NCBI GenBank assembly: GCA_023421395.1
Contig: JAEZTL010000009.1
Span: 1-64,000 of the forward strand
DNA from: Bacillota bacterium
GTDB lineage: Bacteria > Bacillota > Clostridia > Christensenellales > Aristaeellaceae
Reading direction: 5' to 3'
Length of the DNA stretch: 64,000 bases
Shown here one piece after another: positions 17,645 to 27,621 of the stretch. Every line of letters begins with the position of its first letter. Within the stretch, counting starts at the first letter, position 1. The translations under genes were made by a program, and so were the position numbers. Under the pieces are notes generated by a model that searched no databases, was not told the DNA's origin, and was given only the letters and a program-made list of their open reading frames with translations.

Positions 17645-18592
17645 ATGCTGGAAGATAGCGGCGAGGCGATCCTCTCCGGCGCGCTGGACGAGGCGCTGCT
17701 CATTCCCCTGCCCAAGGACGAAGCGGACCTCAACCGCATCGTCCGCCCCAGCCTGACCTACTGGCAGGATGCGTGGATCAAGCTGAAAAAAAACAAGGTG
17801 GCGATGCTGGGGCTTGCCATCGTTACGCTGTATGTGTTGCTGGCAATCTTCGCGCCCATCCTCTCGCCCTACGACTTCGCGTCGCAGAACGCCAAGGCCA
17901 TGAACCAGTGGCCCAGCGCCCAGCACATCTTTGGCACCGACCAGGCCGGGCGCGATTTGTGGGTGCGGAACTGGATGGGTGCGCGGGTGTCCCTCTTTAT
18001 CGGCCTGATCGTGGTCCTGATCAACACCTTCATCGGCTGCGTGGTGGGCGGCGTGTCCGGCTACTTCGGCGGCAAGGTGGATATGCTGGTGATGCGCGTG
18101 ATCGACGTGCTCTACGGCATTCCGATGATCATCCTCGCGATTTTGATGCGCACGGTGATGAGCTCTGGCGTGGTCCCGCTGGTGCTGGCGATGGTGGCGC
18201 TGGGCTGGATCGGCAGCGCGCGGCTGGTGCGCGGCCAGGTGCTGCAGCTGAAAAATCAGGAGTTCGTGATGGCCGCGCGCACGCTGGGCGTGTCCGACGG
18301 GAAAATCATCCTCCGGCACATGATCCCCAACATCGGCGGCATCCTGGTCACCAGCATGACCATGGCCATTCCCCAGGCGATCTTTACCGAGGCGTTTCTG
18401 TCCTTCATCGGCATCGGCATCCAGTCGCCCAGCTGCTCCTGGGGCTCGCTGGCGCAGACCGCCATCCAGGTGTACCGCATGCAACCCTACCAGCTTCTGA
18501 TCCCGGCGTTTTTCATCTGCACCACGATGCTCTCCCTCAACATGCTGGGGGACGGCCTCCGGGATGCGTTGGACCCGAGAATGAGGCGTTAA
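17645..18592 (+). CDS. oppC: Oligopeptide ABC transporter permease (OppC type)
   Basis: The 315-aa partner of OppB. It has a soluble N-terminal segment, a first membrane helix at about residues 55-77 and the EAA loop AARTLGVSDGKIILRHMIPN. The C-terminal GDGLRDALDPRMRR is typical of OppC/DppC. A small AAAGCCG/CGGCTTT hairpin with a 4-nt loop (18593-18610) follows the stop before oppD. Confidence 0.95.
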   Translation: MLEDSGEAILSGALDEALLIPLPKDEADLNRIVRPSLTYWQDAWIKLKKNKVAMLGLAIVTLYVLLAIFAPILSPYDFASQNAKAMNQWPSAQHIFGTDQAGRDLWVRNWMGARVSLFIGLIVVLINTFIGCVVGGVSGYFGGKVDMLVMRVIDVLYGIPMIILAILMRTVMSSGVVPLVLAMVALGWIGSARLVRGQVLQLKNQEFVMAARTLGVSDGKIILRHMIPNIGGILVTSMTMAIPQAIFTEAFLSFIGIGIQSPSCSWGSLAQTAIQVYRMQPYQLLIPAFFICTTMLSLNMLGDGLRDALDPRMRR

Positions 18593-18752
18593 AAAGCCGA
18601 AAGCGGCTTTCCGCCGCAAAGGAGAAACCTGCGCACGCCTGAAACGCGCGCGCATTTCCGGCGGCGCGCCGACGAAAGCAGCATGCCGGAGGCCGACTGC
18701 GATGCGCCCGAATCCCAACGAACGGATTTTCCTTTTGGAAGGAGATCTCGAA

Positions 18753-19778
18753 ATGCCCGAAACGAGCCCTCTGCTCACGGTGGAAAACCTGCGCGTATCC
18801 TTCAAGACCTACGGCGGCCGCGTGCAGGCGGTGCGGGACGTCAGCTTCCATGTGGAAGCGGGCGAGTGCGTTGCCGTGGTCGGCGAGAGCGGCTGCGGGA
18901 AGTCCGTCACCGCCAAGGCGCTGATGGGGCTGATCGAAAGTCCCCAGGGTTCCATCGACGGCGGCCGGGTGGTCTTTCAGGGGGAGGACCTGACCCGCTA
19001 CACCGAGCGGCAGATGCTGGACGTGCGCGGCAAGTCCATCTCCATGATCTTTCAGGATCCGATGACCAGCCTTAACCCCACCATGACCGTCGGCAAGCAG
19101 ATCGCCGAGGTCATGATGAAGCACCGGAAGATTTCCCGCCGCGAGGCGGCGGAAAAGACCATCGAATACCTGAAGCTGGTGGGCATCGCCAACCCGCAGA
19201 AGCGCTCCCGCGAATACCCGGACAGCCTGTCCGGCGGCATGCGGCAACGGGTGGTGATCGCCATCGCCATGTGCATGAACCCGCGGCTTCTGATCGCCGA
19301 CGAGCCCACCACCGCGCTGGACGTGACCATTCAGGCCCAGATTCTGGAGCTCATGCAGTCGCTGCAGCAAAGCTTTGGCACGGCCATCGTGCTCATCACC
19401 CACGATCTGGGCGTGGTGGCGAACATGGCCAGGCGCGTGCTCGTATTTTATGCGGGCAAGGTTGTGGAGGAGGGGAACGTGCGGGACATCTTTTACCGCC
19501 CGGGCCACCCCTACACCCACGCGCTGCTCGGCTCCATGCCCAAGCTCAACAATCAGGCGCGGGAGACGGTGGCGAGCATCGAGGGCGCGCCGCCGGATCT
19601 CTTCGCGCCGCCCGAGGGCTGCGCCTTCGCCGCCAGGTGCCCTTACGCGATGGCGCTGTGCCGGAAGCAGCCGCCCGAAATACCGCTGGGCGACGGCCAT
19701 CGGGCCGCCTGCTGGCTGAACCACCCCGGCATGCCCGCGGTCAATAAGCCCGAATGGATGCGGCCGGAGGGCGCTTGA
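18753..19778 (+). CDS. oppD: Oligopeptide ABC transporter ATP-binding protein (OppD type)
   Basis: A 341-aa ATPase. The start at 18753 ([22 protein letters not shown]) is chosen for GGAAGGAG 8 nt upstream rather than the in-frame ATG at 18702. Walker A is GESGCGKSV, the signature [12 protein letters not shown], and Walker [10 protein letters not shown]. The C-terminal oligopeptide extension has [16 protein letters not shown]. It pairs with OppF encoded on the opposite strand 5 kb away. A 160-bp gap separates it from oppC, longer than elsewhere in the operon. Confidence 0.95.
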   Translation: MPETSPLLTVENLRVSFKTYGGRVQAVRDVSFHVEAGECVAVVGESGCGKSVTAKALMGLIESPQGSIDGGRVVFQGEDLTRYTERQMLDVRGKSISMIFQDPMTSLNPTMTVGKQIAEVMMKHRKISRREAAEKTIEYLKLVGIANPQKRSREYPDSLSGGMRQRVVIAIAMCMNPRLLIADEPTTALDVTIQAQILELMQSLQQSFGTAIVLITHDLGVVANMARRVLVFYAGKVVEEGNVRDIFYRPGHPYTHALLGSMPKLNNQARETVASIEGAPPDLFAPPEGCAFAARCPYAMALCRKQPPEIPLGDGHRAACWLNHPGMPAVNKPEWMRPEGA

Positions 19779-19796
19779 GAAAGCGCTGAGGGCTTC

Positions 19797-19985
19797 GGCG
19801 GGCGCGGACAACGGAAGGAAACCCGGCGCCCGCCTTCCAGGATTGGGGAAACAGGTGTTCAGGAGGAAACGCTGCGTGAGCCGGAAATCCTATGATATTT
19901 CCGGGCGGTTCACGGACCTGTGAAACGCGTTTCCGGCGATCAGGTTACCGAAGGGACGAAAGCGGCGCCTGGGTTGCCCGCAGTT
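19797..19985 (+). other. Highly structured intergenic region; candidate non-coding RNA or opp 3'-UTR element
   Basis: Between oppD and the terminator at 19988 many segments are complementary: GGCGGGCGC 19797-19805 with 19826-19834; CGTGA 19875-19879 with 19910-19914 enclosing CCGGAAAT 19881-19888 with 19897-19904; GGAAACGC 19865-19872 with 19927-19934; and ACAGGT 19851-19856 with 19916-19921. The last two cross, implying a possible pseudoknot. The 9-mer at 19826-19834 recurs in the left arm of the terminator (19989-19997), so alternative pairing is possible. I do not recognise a known RNA family. Confidence 0.45.
19876..19923 (+). CDS. Possible 15-codon small ORF
   Basis: A GTG-initiated reading frame (product MSRKSYDISGRFTDL) sits 9 nt after a perfect AGGAGG at 19861-19866 and ends with TGA. 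It overlaps the main hairpin of the structured region, so the ribosome site and the structure may be alternatives. It is too short to judge by codon use. It could be a leader-type peptide, or chance. Confidence 0.25.
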   Translation: MSRKSYDISGRFTDL

Positions 19986-19987
19986 TG

Positions 19988-20027
19988 AGCGCCCGCCCCT
20001 CCAGACCGGAAGGGCGGGCGCTTTTTT
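19988..20027 (+). terminator. Intrinsic terminator after oppD/structured region
   Basis: An 11-bp GC stem (19988-19998 with 20012-20022), a 13-nt loop and a run of six T. Confidence 0.9.
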
Positions 20028-20054
20028 ATCACCGGAAAGGGCCTTTGCGCGGGG

Positions 20055-20549
20055 TCATTCCCCGATCAGCCGTTCGAAGGCGATGAAGTCGCCGTAGAAG
20101 AAGTTCACCTTTTTCAGCTCCCGGTAGCCCAGCTTGCGGTACAGTTTCAGCGCGGCGGGGTTATCCACCGACGCCAGGTGGCGCGTGGCGCGATAGCCCT
20201 GGCGCGCGGCCTCCTCGGTGATGCGCCGCATCATCTCCGCGCCGACGCCCCGGCCCTGGAGCATTGGGTCCACGCACAGCCGGGCCAGCGCGCAGGCGTG
20301 CGCGTCCGTCCAGCCGGCTTCTACTTCCGTTAGATCCTCCGAGAGCATGGAAATGGTGGCGACCAGCGCCCCGTCCTCGCGGAGCGTCCAGAGCGCCCCC
20401 TGGGCGATGTCCTCATCAATGAAATCCCGGGTTGGGTAGGTTTCGTCCCAGTCCGTGGTGCCGCGGCCGCGGCCCACCCGCTTGGCCTCCTCGAACAAAC
20501 GGAAGACAGCCTCCGCGTGCTCCGGACGCGCGCGTTCAAAGGTCCTCAT
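20055..20549 (-). CDS. GNAT-family N-acetyltransferase
   Basis: A 164-aa acetyltransferase of unknown substrate. The start at 20549 (MRTFERARPEHAEAVFRLFEEA) has an AGG site upstream, whereas the longer frame to 20588 does not. The acetyl-CoA loop is LCVDPMLQGRGVGAEMM, and the family's C-terminal LYRKLGYREL is present. It is transcribed on its own, downstream of the LCP terminator hairpin. Confidence 0.85.
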   Translation of the reverse strand: MRTFERARPEHAEAVFRLFEEAKRVGRGRGTTDWDETYPTRDFIDEDIAQGALWTLREDGALVATISMLSEDLTEVEAGWTDAHACALARLCVDPMLQGRGVGAEMMRRITEEAARQGYRATRHLASVDNPAALKLYRKLGYRELKKVNFFYGDFIAFERLIGE

Positions 20550-20566
20550 TATATTCGCCTCGCTTG

Positions 20567-20600
20567 AAAAAGGCGGCCGATCCCGCAAGGACCGGCCGCC
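20567..20600 (-). terminator. Intrinsic terminator of the LCP gene
   Basis: GGCGGCCG arms (20572-20579 with 20593-20600) are followed on the minus strand by five T (20571-20567). It ends the LCP transcript just before the acetyltransferase gene. Confidence 0.8.
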
Positions 20601-20615
20601 GTGATTTAATTTCCT

Positions 20616-21785
20616 TTATTCCTGATAAATGAACTTGTACAGCCGGGTCGCGTTGGCCTCGAAGTCGGTATCGTAGAGCGCCTGGCCGGCGCCCTTCCGG
20701 TTTTCGCTCTTGTAGGTGTTGGTGATGGGCATCAGGCCCGTGGACACCTCGCCGATGCCGCTTTTCAGCACCGTGGTGGCGAGGCCGATGGCGCTCATCA
20801 TGTCGATGTTGGTCTGCACATACTGCCAGGAGGAGGTGAACAGGCTCACCACCTGCTTGACCGATACCGAGCCGCGCAGCTTCTTGATGGCGGCGTCGAT
20901 GACCATGCGCTGGCGCTCGGTGCGCTGCCAATCGCTGTCGATGTGGCGGATCCGGGCGTAGGCCAGCGCCTGCAGGCCGTCCAGATGGGTGTCCGGGCCG
21001 TAGGATTTTAGATCATACTCGCCGGCCAGGTATTTTTCCTTGCTCAGGCCCAGAATGCGCGCCTGTTCCTTGATGCTGCCGTTGACCTGCTCCATTTCCT
21101 TCTGGGTCACGTCCATGTCGACGCCGCCCAGAATGTCCACCACTTCCTTGAAGCTGCCGAAATTGACCAGCACATACTCCGAGATGTTCATCTTGAAGCA
21201 CTCGTTGACCACCTTCATGGTCAGCTCCGGCCCGCCGTAGTAGCTGGCGGAGTTGATCTTCTGGTTGCCGTGGCCGGGGATGGGCACGACGGTATCACGC
21301 ATGATGGAGATCAGCTTGATGCGCCCGTCGCTGGTGTTGATGGACGCGATGATGATCGTATCCGTGCGGGACACCTTTTTGATGTTGCGGGTGTCGGAGC
21401 CCAAGAGCAGGATGTTATGCCACTCCGAAGGCAGGCCCTCGGTGACGGACAGGTCGCTCACCTGCACCTTCTCGTTGCCCTCCAACGGCGCCAGATCCGG
21501 ATCGTTCTGGATCAGATCCTGAATGCTGCTGGTCCCGCCGGTCGTGCCGGGCTCGGGGGTTTCGGTATCCTCGGCGGTCCAATCGTCAGCCGCAGGGGCG
21601 GTCTGGACCGGACTCTGCGTCTGATCCTGGGTCACCACGCGGGAACCGCCGCCGCGGTTGCCGAGCAGAAACACGCCGAACATGACCACCAGCACCACCA
21701 GGACTGTCAGAAACGCATAGAAGCGGCCGGTAATGCGCTTTTTCGGTTTGCGGCGGTTATTGGAAGAGTACCCCCTGTTGCTCAC
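20616..21785 (-). CDS. LytR-CpsA-Psr (LCP) family cell-wall ligase
   Basis: A 389-aa membrane protein likely to transfer undecaprenyl-linked glycopolymers to peptidoglycan. The start is a GTG at 21785 with GAGGAG 8 nt upstream. A basic cytoplasmic tail (RRKPKKRITGR) and one membrane helix (about residues 22-42) are followed by a Pro/Thr/Gln linker. The LCP domain shows LLLGSDTRNIKKVSRTDTI, IKLISIMRDTVVPIPGHG and LDGLQALAYARIRHIDSDWQR, which carry the conserved Arg and Asp residues of pyrophosphate-lipid binding. Its presence supports a Gram-positive-type wall. Confidence 0.93.
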   Translation of the reverse strand: MSNRGYSSNNRRKPKKRITGRFYAFLTVLVVLVVMFGVFLLGNRGGGSRVVTQDQTQSPVQTAPAADDWTAEDTETPEPGTTGGTSSIQDLIQNDPDLAPLEGNEKVQVSDLSVTEGLPSEWHNILLLGSDTRNIKKVSRTDTIIIASINTSDGRIKLISIMRDTVVPIPGHGNQKINSASYYGGPELTMKVVNECFKMNISEYVLVNFGSFKEVVDILGGVDMDVTQKEMEQVNGSIKEQARILGLSKEKYLAGEYDLKSYGPDTHLDGLQALAYARIRHIDSDWQRTERQRMVIDAAIKKLRGSVSVKQVVSLFTSSWQYVQTNIDMMSAIGLATTVLKSGIGEVSTGLMPITNTYKSENRKGAGQALYDTDFEANATRLYKFIYQE

Positions 21786-21985
21786 GGAAACAGCTCCTCG
21801 CTCTTGGGTTGATGCGCATGGACGGCTCTTCAGGGCGGGCGGCGCAAAGAAAGGCATGCACCCGCTTGGGCACACCCGCGCCAGTATGCATGATTATATC
21901 GTATTGCATTACAAAAAGCAAATCAGAATGGGTAAAATAATTATGGCAAAGGGAGCGTGCGGCGCATGCGCCGCACGTCGCGCTT

Positions 21986-22642
21986 TCAGCCGTCCGCCTT
22001 CTCGGCGGCGCGGGCCATGAACATGAGCCACACGTAGGCGACAGTTTTGGGGATCATCAGCATGCCGACGAGGGGCACGGCGTCCGCGAAGAGCACCACC
22101 GGGATGTAGAAGAGAAAACTGAAGAGGATTGCAAGCCAGGCCCGCTGCATCGGCGGGTCTCCGCGCGCGGAGGAAGCCATCAGCACCATCAGAATCGCAC
22201 CCAGCGGCACGAACGGCAGGTTGCGGTAGACGCCCCAGAGGAGCGGCGGGTTCGCGCCCAGCCAGTCGTTCTGCGGGAAAAGGCACAGCGCGACGCGGAT
22301 CAGCGTAAGAAGCCACACCCAGACCGTGAGGGAATGCCGCCCTTCCACCCGGTAGCGCGCGCGCCACGCATGGTAGAAGAGCGCGTAGAACACCGTTGCC
22401 GTGACGGAGGTGATCAGCTTGCCCAGCCCAAGCTGCCTCGTGAACGCCTCGAGTCCCGCGGTATTCAGCGCCACCATCCGGGGCACCAGGTGGAATGCGT
22501 CGCCAAACACCAGCATTAGCGCCATCCAGCCGAAGAGGCGGTACTGCCCACGTCCCTTCGCATCCTTTAAAATCGCCACGCCCAGCCAGAGCGCGCACGC
22601 AAAGTAGCCAATGTCAAACGCGGTTTCCATGATCGCCTGCAC
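21986..22642 (-). CDS. Seven-helix integral membrane protein of unknown function
   Basis: A 218-aa protein with about seven hydrophobic segments evenly spread and short loops. The start is a GTG at 22642 preceded by GGGGAGGGG. It carries polar and charged residues inside predicted helices (GDAFHLVPRM, LFPQNDW) that could line a site, but I recognise no family signature. It stands between the LCP gene and the divergent amylase, with no obvious partner. Confidence 0.7.
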   Translation of the reverse strand: MQAIMETAFDIGYFACALWLGVAILKDAKGRGQYRLFGWMALMLVFGDAFHLVPRMVALNTAGLEAFTRQLGLGKLITSVTATVFYALFYHAWRARYRVEGRHSLTVWVWLLTLIRVALCLFPQNDWLGANPPLLWGVYRNLPFVPLGAILMVLMASSARGDPPMQRAWLAILFSFLFYIPVVLFADAVPLVGMLMIPKTVAYVWLMFMARAAEKADG

Positions 22643-22731
22643 GGTACACCCCTCCCCGATCGAAAACGCTAGAAATTTTTATACCCGCCTCCGGGCCGCT
22701 GGAATCGTCCGGCGCGCAAAAACGTGGCCGG

Positions 22732-22760
22732 TTGATTTTGTCTGAAAGTGGGGATATAAT
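22732..22760 (+). promoter_or_regulatory. Promoter of the amylase operon
   Basis: TTGATT (22732-22737), 17-nt spacer, TATAAT (22755-22760), about 35 nt before the coding start. Confidence 0.8.
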
Positions 22761-22801
22761 GGAAAAACCGCCTTCATCCGGCGGGCTACGGAGGCGATGG
22801 T

Positions 22802-24256
22802 GTGGACAACTTCTGCATCATGCAGTACTTTGAATGGAATGTTCCGGACGACGGCGGGCACTGGGCGCGGTTGGAAGCGGCCGCACCGGCGCTCCGGTCG
22901 ATGGGTGTGGGCGCGGTGTGGATCCCGCCGGCGACGAAGGCGGCCGGGCCGGGCAGCGTGGGCTACGACGTGTATGATCTGTACGATCTGGGCGAATTTG
23001 GCCAGAAGGGTCAGGTGCGCACCAAGTACGGCGACCGCCGCGCGCTTGAGAAGGCGATCGCCGCGCTGCACCGGGAAGGCATCCGGGTGCTGGCCGACGT
23101 GGTTTTGAACCACAAGGCCGGGGCGGACGCCACGGAGGCGTTTCTGGCCGTGGAGGTGGACCCGAATGACCGCAACCGGGCGCTGTCGGAGCCTTTCGAA
23201 ATCGAGGGCTGGACGCGGTTTGACTTCCCCGGCCGCGGCGGCCGGTACTCCGCCTTCAAGTGGAACCACACCCACTTCAGCGCCGTAGATCGGGACGAGC
23301 GCCAAAAGCGCAGCGCCATCTTCCGCATCACCGGCGAAGGCAAGGGCTGGGCCTGGGATGTGGACGGCGAAAAGGGCAATTACGACTACCTGATGAACGC
23401 GGATATCGACTACGGCAACGAGACCGTCGCGGTGGAAGTGGAGAATTGGGCGGTGTGGCTGGTTAAGTCGCTGGGGCTGGACGGCTTTCGCATGGACGCG
23501 GTCAAGCACATCGATCGGGTGTTTGTCAAGCGCCTGGTGGACCATGTGCGCCAAAGCGCCGGCGAGCGATTCTTCGTGGTGGGGGAATACTGGAACGCCG
23601 ATGAGGCGGTCCTGGGCCGCTTCATCGACGAGTCCGACCAGGCGCTGCAGCTTTTTGACGTGGCACTGCACTACCGCTTCGCGGAGGCCTCCCGCAAGGG
23701 ACGGGATTACGACCTGACGCGCCTTTTCGAGGGCACGCTGGTGGCCCAAAACCCCTTCCGGGCCGTCACCTTTGTGGACAACCATGACTCCCAGCCCGGC
23801 CAGGCGCTTGAAAGCTGGGTGGAGGACTGGTTCAAGCCCATCGCCTACGCGATGATTCTGCTTCGGCGGGACGGCCTTCCCTGCCTTTTTTACGGGGATT
23901 ACTACGGCGTCTCCGGCGGGCCGGAGGGGAAGCGCGCGCTCTTGGACCCGCTGCTCGATGCCCGCAGGCGCTTGGCCTACGGCGAGGAGATCGGCTTTTT
24001 CGATCACCCCAACGTGGTGGGCTTCGCGCGGCTGGGCGACGCGGAGCACCCGGGCTCGGGCCTCGCGGTGGTGGCGTCCGGCGGCGAGGACGGCGTAAAG
24101 CGCATGGCCTTGGGGCCCGGGCGCGCCGGGCAGGTGTTTTACGACCTGACCGGCAACCGGCCGGAGCGCCTGACGCTGGACGAGGGTGGCGCGGCGGATT
24201 TTCTGTGCCGGGGCGGGTCGGTTTCGGTGTGGGCGCAGGACGGACGCGCGGAATAA
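22802..24256 (+). CDS. Cytoplasmic alpha-amylase (GH13, subfamily 5-like)
   Basis: A 484-aa glucanohydrolase acting on alpha-1,4-glucans. The GTG start has GGAGG 7 nt upstream. There is no signal peptide, so it acts on internal glycogen or imported maltodextrin. The (beta/alpha)8 landmarks are DVVLNH at 99-104, GFRMDAVKH with nucleophile Asp232, VVGEYWN with acid/base Glu262, and FVDNHDSQ with Asp329. The N-terminal MQYFEWN is characteristic of the GH13_5 bacterial liquefying type. The ketopantoate-reductase-like gene follows within 20 bp. Confidence 0.93.
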   Translation: MDNFCIMQYFEWNVPDDGGHWARLEAAAPALRSMGVGAVWIPPATKAAGPGSVGYDVYDLYDLGEFGQKGQVRTKYGDRRALEKAIAALHREGIRVLADVVLNHKAGADATEAFLAVEVDPNDRNRALSEPFEIEGWTRFDFPGRGGRYSAFKWNHTHFSAVDRDERQKRSAIFRITGEGKGWAWDVDGEKGNYDYLMNADIDYGNETVAVEVENWAVWLVKSLGLDGFRMDAVKHIDRVFVKRLVDHVRQSAGERFFVVGEYWNADEAVLGRFIDESDQALQLFDVALHYRFAEASRKGRDYDLTRLFEGTLVAQNPFRAVTFVDNHDSQPGQALESWVEDWFKPIAYAMILLRRDGLPCLFYGDYYGVSGGPEGKRALLDPLLDARRRLAYGEEIGFFDHPNVVGFARLGDAEHPGSGLAVVASGGEDGVKRMALGPGRAGQVFYDLTGNRPERLTLDEGGAADFLCRGGSVSVWAQDGRAE

Positions 24257-24276
24257 GCATGACTTGGAGGAACGGG

Positions 24277-25191
24277 ATGGAAATCAAAACGGCGGCCATC
24301 GTGGGCCTGGGCGCGCTGGGCGTGCTGTTCGGACATCAGATTGCCAAGAACGCGCCGGAAGGCACGCTGAGAATCCTCGCGGACGAGGCGCGCATCGCGC
24401 GCTACCGACGGGAGGGCGTGTTTGCAAACGGCGAAGCCTGCCGCTTCCGCTATGTAACGCCCGGAGCGCCGGGCGGCCCCGCCGACCTTCTGATCTTTTC
24501 GGTGAAGTTCGGCGGCCTGGAGGCCGCCGTGGAGGCCGCGCGGGGACTCGTCGGGCCGGACACGGTGATCCTCTCCCTTCTCAACGGCATCATCAGCGAA
24601 GAGGTCATCGGAGGAAAGCTGGGGGCGGAAAAGGTGCTGCCCGCCGTGGCGCAGGGCATGGACGCGGTCAAGGTGGGAAACCGCCTGACATTCCACCACA
24701 TGGGGATGATCTGCTTCGGCGAGCGGCCCGGCGGCGGCGCGGCCGCGGCCGCCGCGGTGGCACGGTTTTTCGACGAAACCGGCGTGCCCTATCAGCGGAT
24801 GCCGGACATGCGGCGGCACATGTGGGGCAAGTTCATGCTCAACGTGGGCGTCAATCAGACGGTGGCGGTGTTCGAATGCGACTATGGCTGCGTGCAAAAG
24901 CCCGGCGAAGCCCGGGATACGATGGTCGCCGCCATGCGGGAGGCGCTTATGCTGGCGCGGGCGGAGGGCGTGGACCTGACCGAGGCCGACATCGACTACT
25001 GGCTCAAAATCCTCGGCACGCTGAACCCCGCGGGGAAGCCCTCCATGCGGCAGGATCTGGAGGCGGGGCGCAGGAGCGAGGTGGGCCTTTTCGCCGGCAC
25101 CGTCGTCAAGCTGAGCCAGGCGCATGGAATCCCCTGCCCCGTCAACCGGATGCTGCTAGACAGAATCCGCGCGATGGAGGAAAATTTCTGA
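24277..25191 (+). CDS. Ketopantoate reductase-like (ApbA/PanE family) oxidoreductase
   Basis: A 304-aa NADPH-dependent reductase family member. The start at 24277 (MEIKTAAIVGLGALGVLFG) has GGAGG 6 nt upstream. The Rossmann motif is GLGALG near residue 10, and the C-terminal domain has the family's KFMLNVGVNQTVAVF and KPSMRQDLEAGRRSEV. True PanE makes pantoate for coenzyme A; no pantothenate genes are nearby, and paralogues of unknown substrate are common, so I leave the symbol blank. It is co-transcribed with the amylase. Confidence 0.85.
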   Translation: MEIKTAAIVGLGALGVLFGHQIAKNAPEGTLRILADEARIARYRREGVFANGEACRFRYVTPGAPGGPADLLIFSVKFGGLEAAVEAARGLVGPDTVILSLLNGIISEEVIGGKLGAEKVLPAVAQGMDAVKVGNRLTFHHMGMICFGERPGGGAAAAAAVARFFDETGVPYQRMPDMRRHMWGKFMLNVGVNQTVAVFECDYGCVQKPGEARDTMVAAMREALMLARAEGVDLTEADIDYWLKILGTLNPAGKPSMRQDLEAGRRSEVGLFAGTVVKLSQAHGIPCPVNRMLLDRIRAMEENF

Positions 25192-25196
25192 AAAAA

Positions 25197-25227
25197 GGGC
25201 CGCGCGGCAGAAGCCGCGCGGCCCTTT
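25197..25227. terminator. Bidirectional terminator between convergent genes
   Basis: A perfect 12-bp stem (25197-25208 with 25213-25224) with six A on the left and three T on the right. It serves both the reductase gene and the DEAD-box helicase gene. Confidence 0.85.
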
Positions 25228-25241
25228 AAACCAAAATGCCT

Positions 25242-26651
<1,410 letters not shown>

Positions 26652-26729
26652 ATTTCCTTCCTTTATCACGGTATTCGTTTCAGTATACCACGTTTCCCGG
26701 TGTAATACCGGGGTGTTCGGGTGAACATT

Positions 26730-26905
26730 GGATTACGGTTTCATACCAGGCAAAATACTCGTTATTCCAAAGGGCCGAGGGATTTTCGATGCAGAACGAA
26801 GAGCCGGAGCGATCAACGGCAGCGCTGTTTTGAGCGGAAAGCGACATGGTTCTGCGCGAAGAGACCCGGCCCGTCGACGAATGAATGCTTTGGATTGGCA
26901 TCGGT
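26730..26905. repeat. Dispersed intergenic repeat, copy A
   Basis: This intergenic stretch aligns along its length, with an estimated 60% or so identity by eye, to 39820-39996. The best-conserved ends are TCCAAAG near 26767 and TTTGGATTGGCAT near 26889-26901. The minus-strand frame of both copies reads MPIQ-x-I... with shared residues, but this probably reflects DNA similarity. No transposase or terminal repeats of a standard insertion sequence are seen. Confidence 0.6.
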
Positions 26906-26909
26906 GCCG

Positions 26910-27617
26910 TCATAGGAAGAGCCGCTTTTTGATCTCCACCTTGAGCTTGGGTTTGCGCTCAATGATGCGCAGCACACCGCCGGAGGCGGCGAGCGGCACC
27001 AGCGCGTAAAGCGACCACTCCAGCCGAACGGCCTGGTGGAGCCACAGATCCGTCAGCGCTTCCAGCGCGATGAGCGCGGCGGCAAACACCACCACCACAA
27101 TGGACGACCTGTCCAGGGGCGGAAACCGCTTTCGGCGGCACACGTATACGCTCAGCATCAGCGCGCCCCCGGCGAGGATCGTCAGCGGCAGCGCCAACGC
27201 CAGGTACCAGGCCGCGCCGCCCGTCAGGTAGGCGATCATCTCGAGGTACAGCGCGGCGGAAAAGGTATCCACCGTCAGGTACAGATAGGGCCGCTGCACG
27301 TCCAGATAAAAGGGCAGCAGCACCCAGCAGGCGACGAGCGCAATCGCGCCCAGCACGTAAGCCGACCAGGTGATCCGGTGGTTGATCAGAAGATCGCTGG
27401 CCAGCACCACCGACACCGGGATCAAAAGAAACAGCGATGCCAGCGCCGCGCCATAGCGTCGGTCGATGTGCGGCGGCACCACCTCCAGCTGTTCCGGATA
27501 GGGCCTCTCCTCCGGCTCCCGCCACACCCCGTTGGGGTTGATCACCGGCGTTTTGCACAGCGGGCACCTGTCCTCCGACGGTGCCAGCTCCACGCCGCAG
27601 TGTACACAGTAGGACAT
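26910..27617 (-). CDS. Zinc-ribbon membrane protein (DUF6320-like)
   Basis: A 235-aa protein. The N-terminus carries a zinc ribbon with CVHCG (Cys4, Cys7) and CPLCK (Cys18, Cys21), then about six membrane helices from residue 55 onward and a basic C-terminus. Function is unknown. It is the last gene of a three-gene unit with an acyltransferase-like protein and an esterase, 5 bp after the former, so a role linked to lipid or acyl-ester metabolism is plausible. The zinc ribbon may recruit a soluble partner to the membrane. Confidence 0.75.
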   Translation of the reverse strand: MSYCVHCGVELAPSEDRCPLCKTPVINPNGVWREPEERPYPEQLEVVPPHIDRRYGAALASLFLLIPVSVVLASDLLINHRITWSAYVLGAIALVACWVLLPFYLDVQRPYLYLTVDTFSAALYLEMIAYLTGGAAWYLALALPLTILAGGALMLSVYVCRRKRFPPLDRSSIVVVVFAAALIALEALTDLWLHQAVRLEWSLYALVPLAASGGVLRIIERKPKLKVEIKKRLFL

Positions 27618-27621
27618 CCTC

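Noticed and set aside
19930..19985. Resemblance to a cyclic-di-GMP riboswitch (GGTTACCG, GGGACGAAAGC, GGGTTGCCC fragments)
   Set aside because: The fragments are in the wrong order and spacing for the GEMM-I core and there is no downstream plus-strand gene.
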